From positions 35,965,420 through 36,029,419 of the forward strand of contig CM060463.1 of the NCBI GenBank assembly GCA_030544235.1: a stretch of DNA of 64,000 nt. Reading direction: 5' to 3'. Origin of the DNA: Lepturacanthus savala. Taxonomy: Eukaryota; Chordata; Actinopteri; Scombriformes; Trichiuridae. Every line of letters starts with the position of its first letter. Positions within the stretch are counted from its first letter, which is position 1. The notes beneath the pieces are model-generated. The model was not told the origin of the DNA, did not search any database, and worked only from the letters and a program-made list of their open reading frames with translations. Position numbers and translations under genes: made by a program. Below, in pieces: positions 12,700-26,249 of the stretch.

Positions 12700-13210
12700 T
12701 TGGCACTTCATACAGTTGTTTTCAATATAATAGCAGTGTGCTTCTCTTCATTTCTTGTTTTTCAAAAACATTTTTGATGCCAGCGACAAGTTTTCAATGT
12801 GATTAAAGTCCAGGGATTGGTCTGGCTACTCCAGAACTTTAATTTTGTTGGTGTGGAACCAAGTTGCTGCTGGTTTACTGGTGTGTTTGGATCGTTGTCT
12901 TGTTGAAACTCACATTTCAAGTGTATTTCCTCTTCAGCATAAGGCAACATGACCTCTTCACATATTTAGATATAGACAAACTGATCCACAAACTGATCCC
13001 TTGTCTTCATGCTGAAGAGGAAATAATTTGCCAAAGAACACATCAACTGGCCTAAAGAGAAATGGAGAAACATGTTTTGGACTGATTAAAGTAAGATTTT
13101 TGGGTCCAAGGGCCACAGACAGTTTATCAGACAACCACCAAACACTGAATTTAAGCCACAGTTCACTCTGAAGACAGTGAAGCATCATGATATGAGTGTC
13201 AGACTTTTTG
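12700..13210. pseudogene. rearranged Tc1/mariner-like transposase relic
   Basis: On the minus strand at 12935-12770 the frame reads CEFQQDNDPN, the 'FQQDNDP' block around the second catalytic Asp of Tc1 transposases, followed by decayed LKFWSSQTNP. On the plus strand at about 13030-13190 the preceding part of the same protein is seen (THQLA, MEKHV, FGSKGHRQFIRQPPNTEFKP, LKTVKHH). The two halves face opposite ways, so an inversion has split the gene. The arms ATTTCCTCTTCAGCAT and ATGCTGAAGAGGAAAT lie at the junction. The AATATAATAGCAGTGTG near 12723 resembles a Tc1-type terminus. Confidence 0.7.
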
Positions 13211-14190
13211 ATTGCATACAAGGAATCATGGATCCTGAAATACACAGTAAATATACAGTAAATATTTGACTTTGTAAAGAAAATTGCAGACACAGCTATT
13301 TCTTTGAACAGCTCAATATTCATTTACTTTTTTTAAAGTAATAAAAATTTGATACATTTTTCTACACATTTTGATTTAGAATATAAAATGCAGTGTTCCC
13401 AGTGCATCAAAATAAAAATATTCTCTATATATACTTTTATTATCTTATTGTCAATAAAGAACATTACTAATTAAAGTAGTAAAGTAGTTTGGAAATTAAA
13501 TTAGGTCAAAAGGAAATTAAAGTTGTAATTTCCTGTTAAAGTAGTAATTTCCTGTTGACCTTTTAGATGTTTCCAAGTACCATTGATAATTTTATTTTTG
13601 CATTTCATAGTAATATTCTTTCATTCGCTTTATTTTTAATGTGAATTACTTTCCAATCTCTGATCTTTTTCCATAATTTTATGAAGCTTCTGTAAAGTTT
13701 TTTTCTCTTTGCATGCATTTTGTAAGTCCTTGTTATTCAAGGCCTTCTATTCTAACTATTTATAAAGCTCTTTAGAAATGTCTCATATGCAGCAGTTACC
13801 TCTTCTCCATGAACTCCCTTCCCACTCTTCTTTCATTCAATTTTATTGCTTTAATTGCTCCTAAATAGAGTTAAATGGTTGTGTTTGTCATGTATTAGAA
13901 GCTGGCTTTCAATGTTACTCTCTATGACATTTAGAAAAATGAAAAAAGTCAATTAATGAGGCACAAATCAAGGTTATTCTACAGGGCCTGGTGATCAATG
14001 GCTGATGTGACCAATATGCTGCATGATGCATCCAGAAAATCTGATGTTTGCAATTTAGTTCCATTTCAGAGAGTAAATATCTTTACCTTCATTCTATATT
14101 TCTTCCACACTATCTTGAAATGATTCTACGTTTGACCCCGGTGTTCTGTATGCAGGTAACAATAATATATATCACCCTTTTCATTTCTAT
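13211..14190. other. AT-rich spacer, no gene seen
   Basis: No recognisable frames or repeats; several poly(A/T) runs. Confidence 0.5.
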
Positions 14191-14191
14191 T

Positions 14192-14558
14192 AGTCCTCCA
14201 TTAGGTTGTATACACTAGGTTTGCATATTGTTGCCAAATGGCAACAGTTCAAGTTTAAAATATTAGAAAATGTATACCATCACTATTGAATTAAATTCAA
14301 GTTAATTTTTTTATTTGGTGAAAATGTTCCCAAATTCTGGATAAAAGACACATTTCAGTTGTGAGACAGTTCACATGTCAAATGTCCATTAACAAGCAGG
14401 ATATCCTGGTCATGTGACCTCATAAATTGTATGTCCTTCAAAATAAAAGCCCCCTTTTGACACATAACTGTAAAACATAGATTTTATATCACAGCTTTTA
14501 GAAAAATTAAGATAAAATAATTGCTTTCACATGGCAACACTATGCAAAAGAAGGTTAA
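14192..14558 (-). mobile_element. MITE, CCCTCTATTGCA family, truncated copy
   Basis: Shares CATGTGACCTCATAAATTG, GTCAAATGTCCATTAACAAG and the end block AAGGTTAA. The palindromic motif is partly mutated (CACATGGCAACAC). Confidence 0.75.
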
Positions 14559-15880
14559 GGAAAAAAAATGAGATTCAGACAATTATGACCCAATTAAGAT
14601 GGGAATGAACATTATTATTTATTTTTCTTGTATTTGTAATTAAAAAATGTATGCATATTGTGTACATATTGTATATATATAATGTGTACATATTTTTACC
14701 TCTTGCTACTGTGGCAATCCAATTTAACAATTGTGAGATGAGATTAATAAAATAATCAATAATCAATATCATAAATCATAATGTAAAATAAGATAGAAAT
14801 AGAATAATAAGTCGCATGAATGGATAATACCAATACCAATTCATTTTTATTTTCACGTCATACTATTATGAATGAATCCTCCCACATGACATGAGTGACA
14901 CCATAATCACTCCTCTTGTTCATACTGGCCATTAAACGTTCCTTCTTCATGCACTTACAAAATCCACACTGCTTTTTGCAAAAAAAAAAATGTAAAAAAT
15001 GTATCTAAGGAATACATTCAACAGTCTGAGTTAGTCACATCAAGTGGATATCTTCCAGAGTTGCAGTCTTTTTAGTGTATAATTTAGTGTATAATTTGAC
15101 TGTATAATATAAATTGTTTCCCTGAACAGTTTCTTCCTGTTGAGCTGCACAGTTACTGGAGAGATAGTAACAAAATGAGGGAATTTGGCACTAAAAAGAC
15201 CTTAACTTGATTTGACTCTTTCTGACAGCTAAAGCTTCACGTTAGCTTCAGATAATCTTTTAAATGCAGTTTTGCGCCAGCAGGACTGTGGATTTTGTCC
15301 CTGTCACTTACATTATGAAGGGATCTCGGACAGCGTTAACAGAAGTGAAGATTAATGCATGAAAAACTGCTTCAATGCCCGTTTTAGTACCTGAGTATCA
15401 TATAACTCTAAACATAACCATCACATAATGTTCACTTTACATACTGTACATGGTAAAACTTTGTCCAAGTCAATGGTTTGTAACATAAAGCATCGGAGAG
15501 ATTTGAACATGTAAATTGTTGTTAAATGATGGTATTTTCCTTTTTTGTTATTTTTGTGGATGTTTTATTTGGTATAAAATAAACAAAAAAACTAAAACAT
15601 CATTTTGTGTTTTAAAATGTGAACTTATTCCCCTTTATTTTAAAGAGAATATGTTGTTCACATCACATAATACACAGTATAATCATCAACAATACTCAGA
15701 TACTGTTACAATATTGTGAAAAACAATTCAATATTTATTGTCAATAATTTCAGAAATTGAAACTCATAAATTACATGGATTTATTACATTTAGAGTGAAA
15801 CATTTTAAGCATTTACTTCTTGTAATTTTGAAAATTATGGCTTATAGATCTCTTATAGATATTCTAATTTTTTGAGATGC
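14559..15880. other. AT-rich spacer, no gene seen
   Basis: Short frames only (for example 15516-15719). Nothing recognised. Confidence 0.5.
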
Positions 15881-15884
15881 CAGA

Positions 15885-16935
15885 ACACAACGGAATCTGG
15901 ATTTTTATCTGATATGATTTGATTTGATTAATAACTTACCAAAATCAATTTAATGAAAGCTACAGGAGGGTTTATGGTGTATATGTAGACGTAACAAACA
16001 CAGAAATTGTTTAGTTGTTTGGTTCATTAAATAAAGTAAAAGCTGAAGTTTCAACCTAAAATTTCCTTTTTTTGTCCAGACCAACAGTCACAACCCAAAA
16101 ATCATCAGTTTACTATTATAGAAGAATAAAGAAACCAGGAAATAATCAGAACCAGAGAATTTGGACAGTTTCTACTGAAAAAAATGAATGAAATCTATTA
16201 ATCGATTATGAAAATAGTTGACTCTTGATGTAATAATTTGGAAACTAATCAATTAATCCCCTTTTTATTTTAAATTTTGATCAAATATGGAAAAATATGA
16301 GATTAAAAAGTGAAAAATATGAGAAAAAATGTCAGTATCATAATAAAATGTCAAACAATTTAATCTCTTTTTCTGAAAACAAGTTCAAATTGACCAAATC
16401 TCGGAAAAAAGTAGAATTAGATAAAAAGTTAAGATAAAACAATTAAAATAAAAAAGGAGATCAAAAGTCAAAATTATGAGATAAAAATAAAACTTCTAAA
16501 ATTAAAAAGATATTAAAAATATTAGATAAATGGACAAAAATGTCTTTTTATAGTCCAGACTAAAGGAACCAGAGAACATTTTCTTTTTAAAAATTACTCG
16601 AATCAATTAAACAATTATCAAATTGACAATTAATGTAAAAATTGAAAAGTAATTGATTAATCTACTACTCGTTGCAGCTCTACTGCATATAAAGTACTTC
16701 AAAATACAAACATAACACTATGGTGTAAATAAGAGGTGGTAAAAAAAACTGAATCTGGATTTTTATCTATTTATGATGATTCTCATTTGATAAATAACCT
16801 ACAAACCATTTTTTTCTGTTGCCTGAAAAAGCTACAGGAGAGTTTATGGTGTGTGATATGTAATATAAATATATACAGAAATCATTGTTCAGTTATTTTC
16901 GTGGTGTAAAAAGCTGAACAAGCAGCAAAACCTAA
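15885..16935. repeat. direct duplication enclosing an AGAGCTGCAAC-family MITE
   Basis: CTGGATTTTTATCT followed by GCTACAGGA and GTTTATGGTGT occurs at about 15898-15980 and again at 16753-16852. Between them, 16010-16690 matches the MITE at 20320-20625 (CCAGACCAACAGTC, CATCAGTTTACT, ending GTTGCAGCTCTA). That MITE is split by about 290 bases of AT-rich, ATGAGAT-rich sequence. Confidence 0.6.
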
Positions 16936-17003
16936 ACTGAACTTGTCTAAAAAGCCCTTGGATATGGAAGTCAGTGATAGCTATGTTAATATTTCATATC
17001 ACA

Positions 17004-17025
17004 CACCATACACACACACACACAC

Positions 17026-17068
<43 letters not shown>
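17004..17068. repeat. (CA)n microsatellite
   Basis: CA dinucleotides interrupted by CATA units; the overlapping plus frame is an artefact. Confidence 0.95.
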
Positions 17069-17070
<2 letters not shown>

Positions 17071-18000
17071 CTTTTTCCTTTACGAAAGGAGAATTGATTC
17101 CAACCTCAAGAACCATGAGATAGACAAAGATTCACATCCTGGGTGTAAATCATATAACAGCCTCATCCCCTCAGTTACACATGAATCAGACCTACTGCTA
17201 ATGGCCCCATCTAATATTTCCCCACCCTTTAATTCTCCCTGTGCTCGCCGCTGTGTGACAGTGTGAGATTTCAGGATCTCTTTCAGAGGAGTGAAGGGTT
17301 TAAAAATAGCAACTGTCATCGCTGGTTACTGTGAATGTCCACCCTATAAAACACACAGCCACTAAGCTGCCAGGCTTCCTGCAGAAGCTCCTCTTTTTAT
17401 CAGGCGAGGGAGTGCATTTTTGAATAAATATCACACCCGGCCACCGCGGATATCGATTTTCTATACCTTTGAAAAAACTAAGGATCTTAACTGCACCTTA
17501 TACACGGCTGTCAGTCTCCACACCGTGTGCTGAAGGTCCATTACTCACTCACATTGCCTCTTTAGGATGAGAAATCAGGCCTGACGAGCTGGTGTCACAG
17601 CTTTGTTTTATACTACGTTTGTGTGGAAATGATAACACAATCTGACGTATAGTAGCTGAGCAGTAAAACCCATGACGAAGGCCGTTATACGACTTCCTCT
17701 CGCATCCCAGCGTCGTCCTGGGAACGGTAATATTATACAAAATGTGGCTGTGTTATTTACCATAATACAATGAAAATGTGTTTTAATAGCCTCCATCTGC
17801 CAGGCTGAAGAGAACAGCAGTAAAAGGAATGAGGGAGGGAGGCAGGAAGAAAACTAAACGTAGCTTTACCTTGTGTTAGTTTGCTGTTTCCATCCCTTAT
17901 GTTAATGGATCCTAAATCAGCTGTAAAATACACATAAAACCATTATCTATCAACCCATTAGTTTCACATCTCATGGTTACCTTGTTACGTTTCATTAACC
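17069..18000. other. low-repeat stretch, no gene seen
   Basis: GC content is higher than in the neighbours and frames are short on both strands (17080-17319 minus and others). No family is recognised. It may include conserved noncoding DNA (inference). Confidence 0.35.
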
Positions 18001-19350
18001 ATGAAAATATTGCTTTTAATATTTATTAGTGTGGGTCTCTGGGCCTTTTTTTGTCAGTTTATCCCATGATTTCAACTTTGAAACATGGCAAAATGAACCT
18101 CAAGAGAATCACATATACACAACCATTCAAAAGTTTGAAGACACCCAGACAATTTAGTGTTTTTCATAAAAAGTCACATTTTTATTTACCACCATTTGTA
18201 AAATGAATAGAAATTATAGTCAAGACACTGACAAGGTTAGAAATAATGATTTGCATTTCAAATAATCATTTTGTCCTTCAAACTTTGCTTTTGTCAAAGG
18301 AACGTTAGTTTCCTATCTTCTCTAAGCAGCTAAACAGTTTCCAGCTGTGCTAACATGTTAGCATCAAGGGTTTTCTAATCATCATTAACCTTCTGATACA
18401 ATGAGGAAACACATTGATCCATTAGAACACTGGACTGATAGTTGCTGGAAATGGGCCTCTATACACCTATGTAGATATTGATGCACCAAAAACCAGACAT
18501 TTACAGCTACAATAGTCATTTACCACATTAGAAACATATAGAGAGTATCTTTAGTTATCTTTGTTGAAAAAACAGTGCTTTTCTTTCAAAAATAAAGACA
18601 TTTTGAACAGTGATATATAAATAAAAGGTTTATTTATATAATGTTGTGTAATCTGACTATTCCTGATACAAAAATCACAATTCTCTGCTATATTTGACAC
18701 AAAATGTCAAATGGTGCAACTAAAAAAACAATGATAAATTTTAAATATATAATCCAGATAGAATATAAAGCTTGCTAATAGCATGTGTTTCTAATTTTTG
18801 ACATTTAATTAATAAAAATATTAAAGTTATAATTAAGATTTTTTTTGTCTAATATTTTAAGATTTTTACCCCATAAATTTAGGAATTTTATAATTTTCAT
18901 TTGAATTTTAAGAGAGTTAAACTATCTGGTACCATGTTTTTAGGGTTACACCTCATCACATTTTTGTCACTGACCCTTATTTATTTTTCGATTTTAATAT
19001 TATTATATAAAATTACATCAATGGTGTTATGGGTCAATTTCCACTCATATTTATTTACTTCAATAAAAAAAGGTAAAAATATATTTTTTCCAGCAATAAA
19101 ACTTTTAATACAAACACTAAATGAGGATCAGAACAAGTCAGTTATGATTTCAGTTTTGTCTCTATTTATTGCTTTATAGTCTTATTTTATAACTGGGTCA
19201 AAACCAACCCTAACCACAAAAAACATCCTCATCATTTTATAATTCAGTGAAAACACTATTTTTTATTTTGTTGAACTAGTGGTACCTGGTAAAGTCAAAA
19301 TAACCTTGATGCAAATAAAAAAAAGTGGTTCTTTTATGCATTTAAAATCT
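18001..19350 (+). repeat. long repeat, copy 1 (paralogue of 34.04-34.98 kb)
   Basis: Blocks shared with 34341-34920 include TCTCTGGGCCTTTTTT, AATGAACCTCAAGAGAATCA, GTGTAATCTGACTATTCCT and ACTTCAATAA, in the same order. The GGGTCAGTGAC-type terminus TTTTTGTCACTGACCC lies at about 18962-18978. It is interrupted by a Tc1-like MITE at 18116-18613. Confidence 0.7.
18116..18613 (+). mobile_element. Tc1/mariner-like MITE inserted in the long repeat
   Basis: It starts ACAACCATTCAAAAGTTTG and ends near TTTCAAAAATAAAGACATTT, the layout of a widespread non-autonomous Tc1-like fish element. The paralogous repeat at about 34460 lacks it, which dates the insertion after the repeat duplicated. The flank is TA-rich, fitting TA target choice. 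Confidence 0.7.
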
Positions 19351-20315
19351 AACACAAGAAGAAAGTTAGAGTGACAGAAAGAAACGAAACCAAAAAACTA
19401 AAAAGACTAAACTGGATCGCTGGGACTCAAACAGCTGACACCTGGTTGGAGACATTGAAACAGACAAATAGAGTTGTGTATTCCTATGAATGTGCTGACG
19501 CAGGACGTTGAAGTCGTTGATTTTAAGGCGTATCTCCGTCCTCCAGGTGAAATGCGTCCAGGTTAACGCTGCATTCAACACGTTATTCACCTCAGAAACG
19601 TTCTCTGGACACAGTCCAGATTCAACAGGGGGAGGCAGAAGGAGAAAGTCTGGACCTGAATGCTAACATTCTCATTTAGTTTGACTAGTCGGGAGAGATG
19701 TTGGCATAAAAGTGACTTGATTCACTGCGAGACATAAAAAGAGAAATTTTATCTGCTCCGCAGAGGTCCCACTGAGACAGTAGCAGAGAGTTATAGCGAT
19801 AGATATATGAAGTGAAGGTCACCCTTCAAAAAAGAACCAAACAGTCACAGAAAATAAAACACAGCAAGAGCATGTGAAGCTGGCATGTTTATACATATGA
19901 CAGTAAATAAGGAGCAGGACGACCGGATCCTCGCAGATATTATACTAACATATTTTTGAGAAAATAAGTCTATAAAACTCTGCAGCTGCATTTCACCTAT
20001 TGTGATTTTACAGACTGATGATAACGTCACAGCCAAAGGAAGAACAGCAATAAAGAAATTACACCGATGCTTCTATATTTATCTTTCACACCCTCCGAGG
20101 CTGTAACGGGTGTGTTTGGCACATATCTTGGTTTTAGGGTCACAGGTTTTTGGTACAACAGAAAAAATGGTGAAAAGTATAAAATAACATTTTGTTCTTT
20201 TATTTTGGATCATGTAAACATCCAACATTGGCTCATCAGCTGTAACTATGTTTGAAAAAAATGTAATTGAAAACTATCTTTGCCAGCAGCAGTTACAACA
20301 GTAACACACTGCTAT
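19351..20315. other. spacer, no gene seen
   Basis: Two short minus frames (19366-19590, 19845-20036) without recognisable domains; no repeat recognised. Confidence 0.45.
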
Positions 20316-20319
20316 CTAT

Positions 20320-20625
20320 CAGTTATTGAAATGATTAATTGATTAGTTGTTTGGTTTATAAAATGATGTAAAATGTTGATCAGTGTTTGTCAAAGCTGAA
20401 GATTCAACCTAAAATGTCTTTCTTTGTCCAGACCAACAGTCCACAACCCAAAGATCATCAGTTTACTGTTATAGAGACTAAAGAAACCAGGAAATAATCA
20501 GAGAAAAGAAGCTGGAACTAGAGAATTTGGACATTTTCTTCTTAAAATTGACTGAAATGGATTTTAAAATAGTTGGTGATTAATGTATTAGTTGTCAACT
20601 TAATTGTTGCAGCTCTAGTGCTGCC
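20320..20625 (+). mobile_element. MITE, AGAGCTGCAAC family
   Basis: Contains GATTAATTGATTAGTTGTTT, CCAGACCAACAGTCC, CATCAGTTTACTGTTATAG and ends AATTGTTGCAGCTCTAG. This is a widespread teleost MITE. Related copies: 16010-16690, 55730-56080 (inverted) and 61307-61456. Confidence 0.75.
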
Positions 20626-21039
20626 AGTGTTTCTGGCTAATGGCAGCGACTCCAATAAATCTTAATATTGAACCAAACCTCCAATATCGAAACGATCCAG
20701 AGCAAACACACAAAGTAGCACTATTCAAATACATGAACAAAGATAAATATTGTGGAGGATAATATCTATTCAACACAGGCCGGTTGTCAGGCCACTGAGC
20801 AGAACCCTGCTCCTTAGAGGGCAAGTTGAATAATGTACAGTGATCAAAATTTCATTAATCTTCTGCATGATTAAGAGGTGGTAAATAAAACATATGAGTG
20901 GCAGCAGCACTGACAGCATAGTAAAGACAGGTCCACACCGAGTAATGACACTGATGGCTGCAAGGACTCACAGAGTTAGGTCTCAGATGTAAGTTTGCTG
21001 AACCGGAAAACAATATCCTCTATTGAAATATGGATTTTT

Positions 21040-21480
21040 TCTATTCTTCTTCAGTCACATGTGGCATCAAGCTGTGACCCAGCTGCTCTCTGTGGGGCTT
21101 GTTGTTGACAGACATGAGGTCTGAGCGTCGATGGAGGCCGATAATAAGACCCGGAGCAGCGCTTATCCCGGCATTCTCTGTATGCAAATCATTAGGCAGC
21201 GCCTCCTTTGTCAGCCGAGGTTTGTACAGTGTGCTCTTCCTTCCTTTATCGTCCGTGCTGCCGAGCCTGCGGAAATGAAAAGCAATGCAAATATGGCTGG
21301 CTCTCAGGAGTTGGCAGATAAAGCAGTGAAGACCTTCAAACTCGCAACGCTTCATCCGCTTCAGTTTAGCCTTGACCGAGGCATGCAAATTATACCTGAG
21401 ACGTCGAGAGAGTGACGCCGCGAGCTGCACAGGCGCAAAGCTGGGGCTCCAGATAGGCAAATCTTTCCCGGAGCAGGGTT
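21040..21480. promoter_or_regulatory. candidate enhancer with three octamer (ATGCAAAT) sites
   Basis: Three exact ATGCAAAT octamers, the POU-factor binding motif, occur on the plus strand at 21182-21189, 21285-21292 and 21383-21390, spaced 103 and 98 bases. The stretch is GC-richer than its flanks and free of the repeat families of the window. Open frames on both strands (21041-21460 minus, 21131-21415 plus) match no known protein to my eye. Function and target gene are inference. Confidence 0.35.
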
Positions 21481-21871
21481 AATTGGCAGAAAATATCTAT
21501 AAAAAGGTTTAGAAAAAAGGGGGTTTGTGAAGCCCCACCAGGAAAAAAGCTACTTTATTTATGCCTCGTACGGTTTGAGACTTGACAGTGAAAGGCTTGC
21601 TGCAGCATTTGAACCGCTTGTTTTGTCGTGTTTTTTTTCTTCCAGGCGAGGACGTGTCCTGCTGCTGACGGAGGAACTGCTTTATCAGATCTGGGCTTTT
21701 TACTGGAGATGTATGGAAGCTTCCTGTATGATCAGACCTGGACGAGGACAAAAAAAGAACCATCTCTGGACTGTTTGGGCATCCCAGTACCAGTCAAACA
21801 TCACCCACCAGTAAACCGGCCAGTACTCATCCTTTAAGCCACTATAGACCTGTGTGTGCATGTGTGGATGT

Positions 21872-21892
21872 ATGTGTGTGTGTGTGTGTGTG
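21872..21892. repeat. (TG)n microsatellite
   Basis: Short TG run. Confidence 0.85.
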
Positions 21893-22379
21893 TCATAGAC
21901 GATTAAATCAAGGCAGCACTTGAACTACAGTTGTCCTCTCTAGCATCTATCTACCGGGCCTATGATTCCCCAGATAGTAATAACACTAATCAATAGCATG
22001 TACAGAATGTCACTGTAGTTACCATGTTCCTCATATATAATCATCAGCTCAGTGGCCTTGTGCTAGAATGTCGCTGTGGGACTGAAAGATTGAATGATCA
22101 AACCAAAGACTCTAGAAATGGGACCATCGGTGTGTGGACTTTAACCTTTAACTTGAGCCTAGGCAATAATATCAATATCTGTCATCAATATCCACATTAA
22201 TACCATGAGAAAATAATTACTCAAAAATAAAAACACCAATTAATGCTGCTCCTCCTCATCAATCAATCAAACAGCCAGTCAATAAAAAGATCATTAGAAA
22301 TGATAAATGATCATTGTTATTGACTGATATGAAATATTTTATATCAATATATGTTCTAGCTGCCTCTACATGTACATGG

Positions 22380-22600
22380 ATCAGTGACATATAATGTTTG
22401 GCAAGATGAGAAAGTCAAAACTTTTTAAAATAGAGATCTAAGAATCCTCCATCAAAATCATGATTTTGTGTGATTTTTTGACAGGAAATGTCAAATGGTG
22501 TAACGATGATAAGCTTTAAATATATAATCCATCTAGAATAGAAAACTTGTTGATAGCACCATAGGATACAACACATGACATTTAGTCACTGACCCGTGTA
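22380..22600 (+). mobile_element. MITE fragment, GGGTCAGTGAC family
   Basis: GATCAGTGACATATAATG at the left, then GCAAGATGAGAAAGTCAAAA, AATGTCAAATGGTGTAAC and ATAATCCATCTAGAAT. Confidence 0.7.
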
Positions 22601-23415
22601 TTAAAAGTAGGTCACTAAGCACAAAATGTGCTTAGTAAAGTAATAAAGTATATTTAAAAGAAAATCATAATAATGATCTATATGAACCCATTTTTATCAA
22701 TAGGATTTTTTATATCACCCAACCCACGCTAACTTTGTATCTGAAAATAATAACACATTGTTGCAGGTTATTAGAAATAAATGTATTTATATGTATATAT
22801 ATCTTTGTTCTGACACCTTTTAGAGGAAGTTCACTCACTGCTCAGCCAACGTCAATCAGAACCTCTGTGATCTCTCATATATTTTTAAAAAAGTATTTAT
22901 TATGTGGTTCTTGTTTGATTTGTATGTGAATAAATTAATGTTTTACCGAAGAGGAGCATGTACTTTTGATTCTGTTGTACAGTGCCAATAAAGATATTCT
23001 ATTCTATTCAGAGCCAGAGGACATCTGGTTCTCTTTTTCTATTTTGGGACATGGTCACAGTCATACTACTAATGCAAAAGTGCAATAAAAATATCAGTGG
23101 TACCTGGAAACTACTAAACAATGTAACAGGAAATTATTACTTCTATTAGTCGTTTCCTTTCTTTAATGACATTGAGGTAATACAAATGTAGTAAATTAAT
23201 TTAATTCTCTTTTTGTAAATGTTCTTAATCTTGCAAATTCTAAAAAAAACAGGTAATGGCAATAAATCTAAATACAAATCTAAATCATTGACAGACTTCC
23301 ATAGTCCCCAAGATGGCAGTTGATTAATAATTCAGCAAAGACAATGATTGTTTATCAGTCATTACACGTTTCTTTGTGTATGGTTTATATGAGATGTGTT
23401 TACAATTGAATATGA
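22601..23415. other. spacer with a retroposon tail
   Basis: Around 22978-23012 the sequence CAGTGCCAATAAAGATATTC followed by TATTC repeats is a typical fish retroposon 3' tail. No gene. Confidence 0.45.
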
Positions 23416-23420
23416 AAATG

Positions 23421-24530
<1,110 letters not shown>

Positions 24531-24577
<47 letters not shown>
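24531..24577. repeat. (CA)n microsatellite
   Basis: About 47 bases of CA. Confidence 0.95.
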
Positions 24578-24579
<2 letters not shown>

Positions 24580-26249
24580 CAGTGAACACAAGCATAAAAT
24601 AATGAGTTTACATGATACACATCTTGCTACTGACAAATTATTTGATTTTTAACATTTGTTTATGAGAAGTCTGGAAAAAAAAGAAATTTTGAAATGTCAA
24701 CTGTGTGAACAGTAAACCTGTTGAAGGGGCATAAATTACTGAATAAATACTTAAAAAGAAAATCCTTGTAGGTGTGCTCCTTGTGTATAATATCATGTAT
24801 TATTTGTTTGAAATCTCTGTAGAAACTCATCATTATGTACCACTTCAGCAGCAGTAGCCCCTGGAGCCTTTTCAAAATTTCCCCAGAGGAAATGTTCTAG
24901 TTTAAAATCTGCTGCAGCCAGATGTGTATCAGACTCTACCAGACCCTCACTCAATATCCACCTGAACGTTGTCAGAATTCACATCAGTGGACTGGTATAA
25001 TCTGCAAAAAACCTACAACTGGATAAATTTATTCCCATTTCTACCCTCTAAGCTGCAACTCAAACATTCTCACTGATTCCTGCAGCTGTTTTTTCTTCCA
25101 TGTGACGTGTTTTCTATTGCTTGCCAGTTTTGTTTGTTAGTTATTATTACCATGTGCATTATTACTTACTGTTAATGTCGCATTTTGTGCTCTCGCCATG
25201 TTTTTATCCCTCGAGTGGCTCTCGTCGCTCGCCAGCTTTTCTGCTGTAAATAAGCATTTGTTTTTAATGACTGCCTGGTGAAATAAAGGTGAAATAAAAT
25301 AAAAAGATAAACATCCTGCAGAAAACGAGCGGCCACATTAACGGCGGTGGATACATACTTTTGCTGCTGCCCAATTTAACTGCAATGCAATGTCCAAGCA
25401 TGACTGAGCCTGTAATGAGCCTCATGTTGATTTACATGCAGCGACTGTATGTTTGATGCCTCGGCCGACTGGAAACATCTAAACGTTGCTGTACACACAC
25501 CTGAATCTGACTCCTCATGCTGTTTAAAGTTTATTTTAGCGTTGACCTTTGCAGCTAATTTCCTGTTAGCCACCGGTGAGGCCTCGCTCCCTTTATACGA
25601 CACCAGGAGAAGGCTTTTATGTGACTTGACTGCTCCGTGTGGAGTTAGATGGAAGACCGGAATCTTCATGTAACTTTCAAGTCAAAGGGCAAAGGCACAC
25701 GTTGACCCGATGATTGGTCATGAGGAAACAGCACAGCGCTTCATTTCCTGCTGCGATGGATGGTGGATTGGTATTCCTCGAGGGCGTCTTTGACACAGGT
25801 TGAAAGGAAGCAGCAGGATAAAGGAACGCAGCACAGGAGAGAAGGAGAAAGCGATACAAGACGGGTAAAGAAAGTCAAAGAAGGAGGAGGAGGAGGGTAG
25901 GAATCGCTACTGTAAGGTTTCCCCTAGTGTGTTTTCAGCTGCAGTTTGAGTTAACTCATAACAATCCCCCGCCCGTTTCCCTGAAGTGTAGCACGCCAGC
26001 GACGACTGGAGCCGCTGGCGCTTCACCGAGGATGAAGGAGGCAGGGAGGATGCGACGAAAACAAGTCTCAGTGGTGATCATTTAACTAGGAACTACTTCT
26101 TCTCAGAAACTACGGCTACGTGCCGCCTGTAATTGAAAAAAAGTGTCAGTTTCAGGTGATTTGAGGAACTTATTTTCTTCTCCATCGTCTTGTTGTTGCT
26201 TTTCGACTTTAACAAAACAATTAATTAATGCCTAGCAACAAGATGTGTG
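24578..26249. other. low-repeat stretch with a LINE-type tail
   Basis: CTGGTGAAATAAAGGTGAAA near 25275 is a LINE-type 3' tail; the preceding 200 bases may belong to it. The part at 25380-25680 has frames on both strands but no recognised protein. A purine-rich GGAGGA run lies at 25885-25900. Confidence 0.4.
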
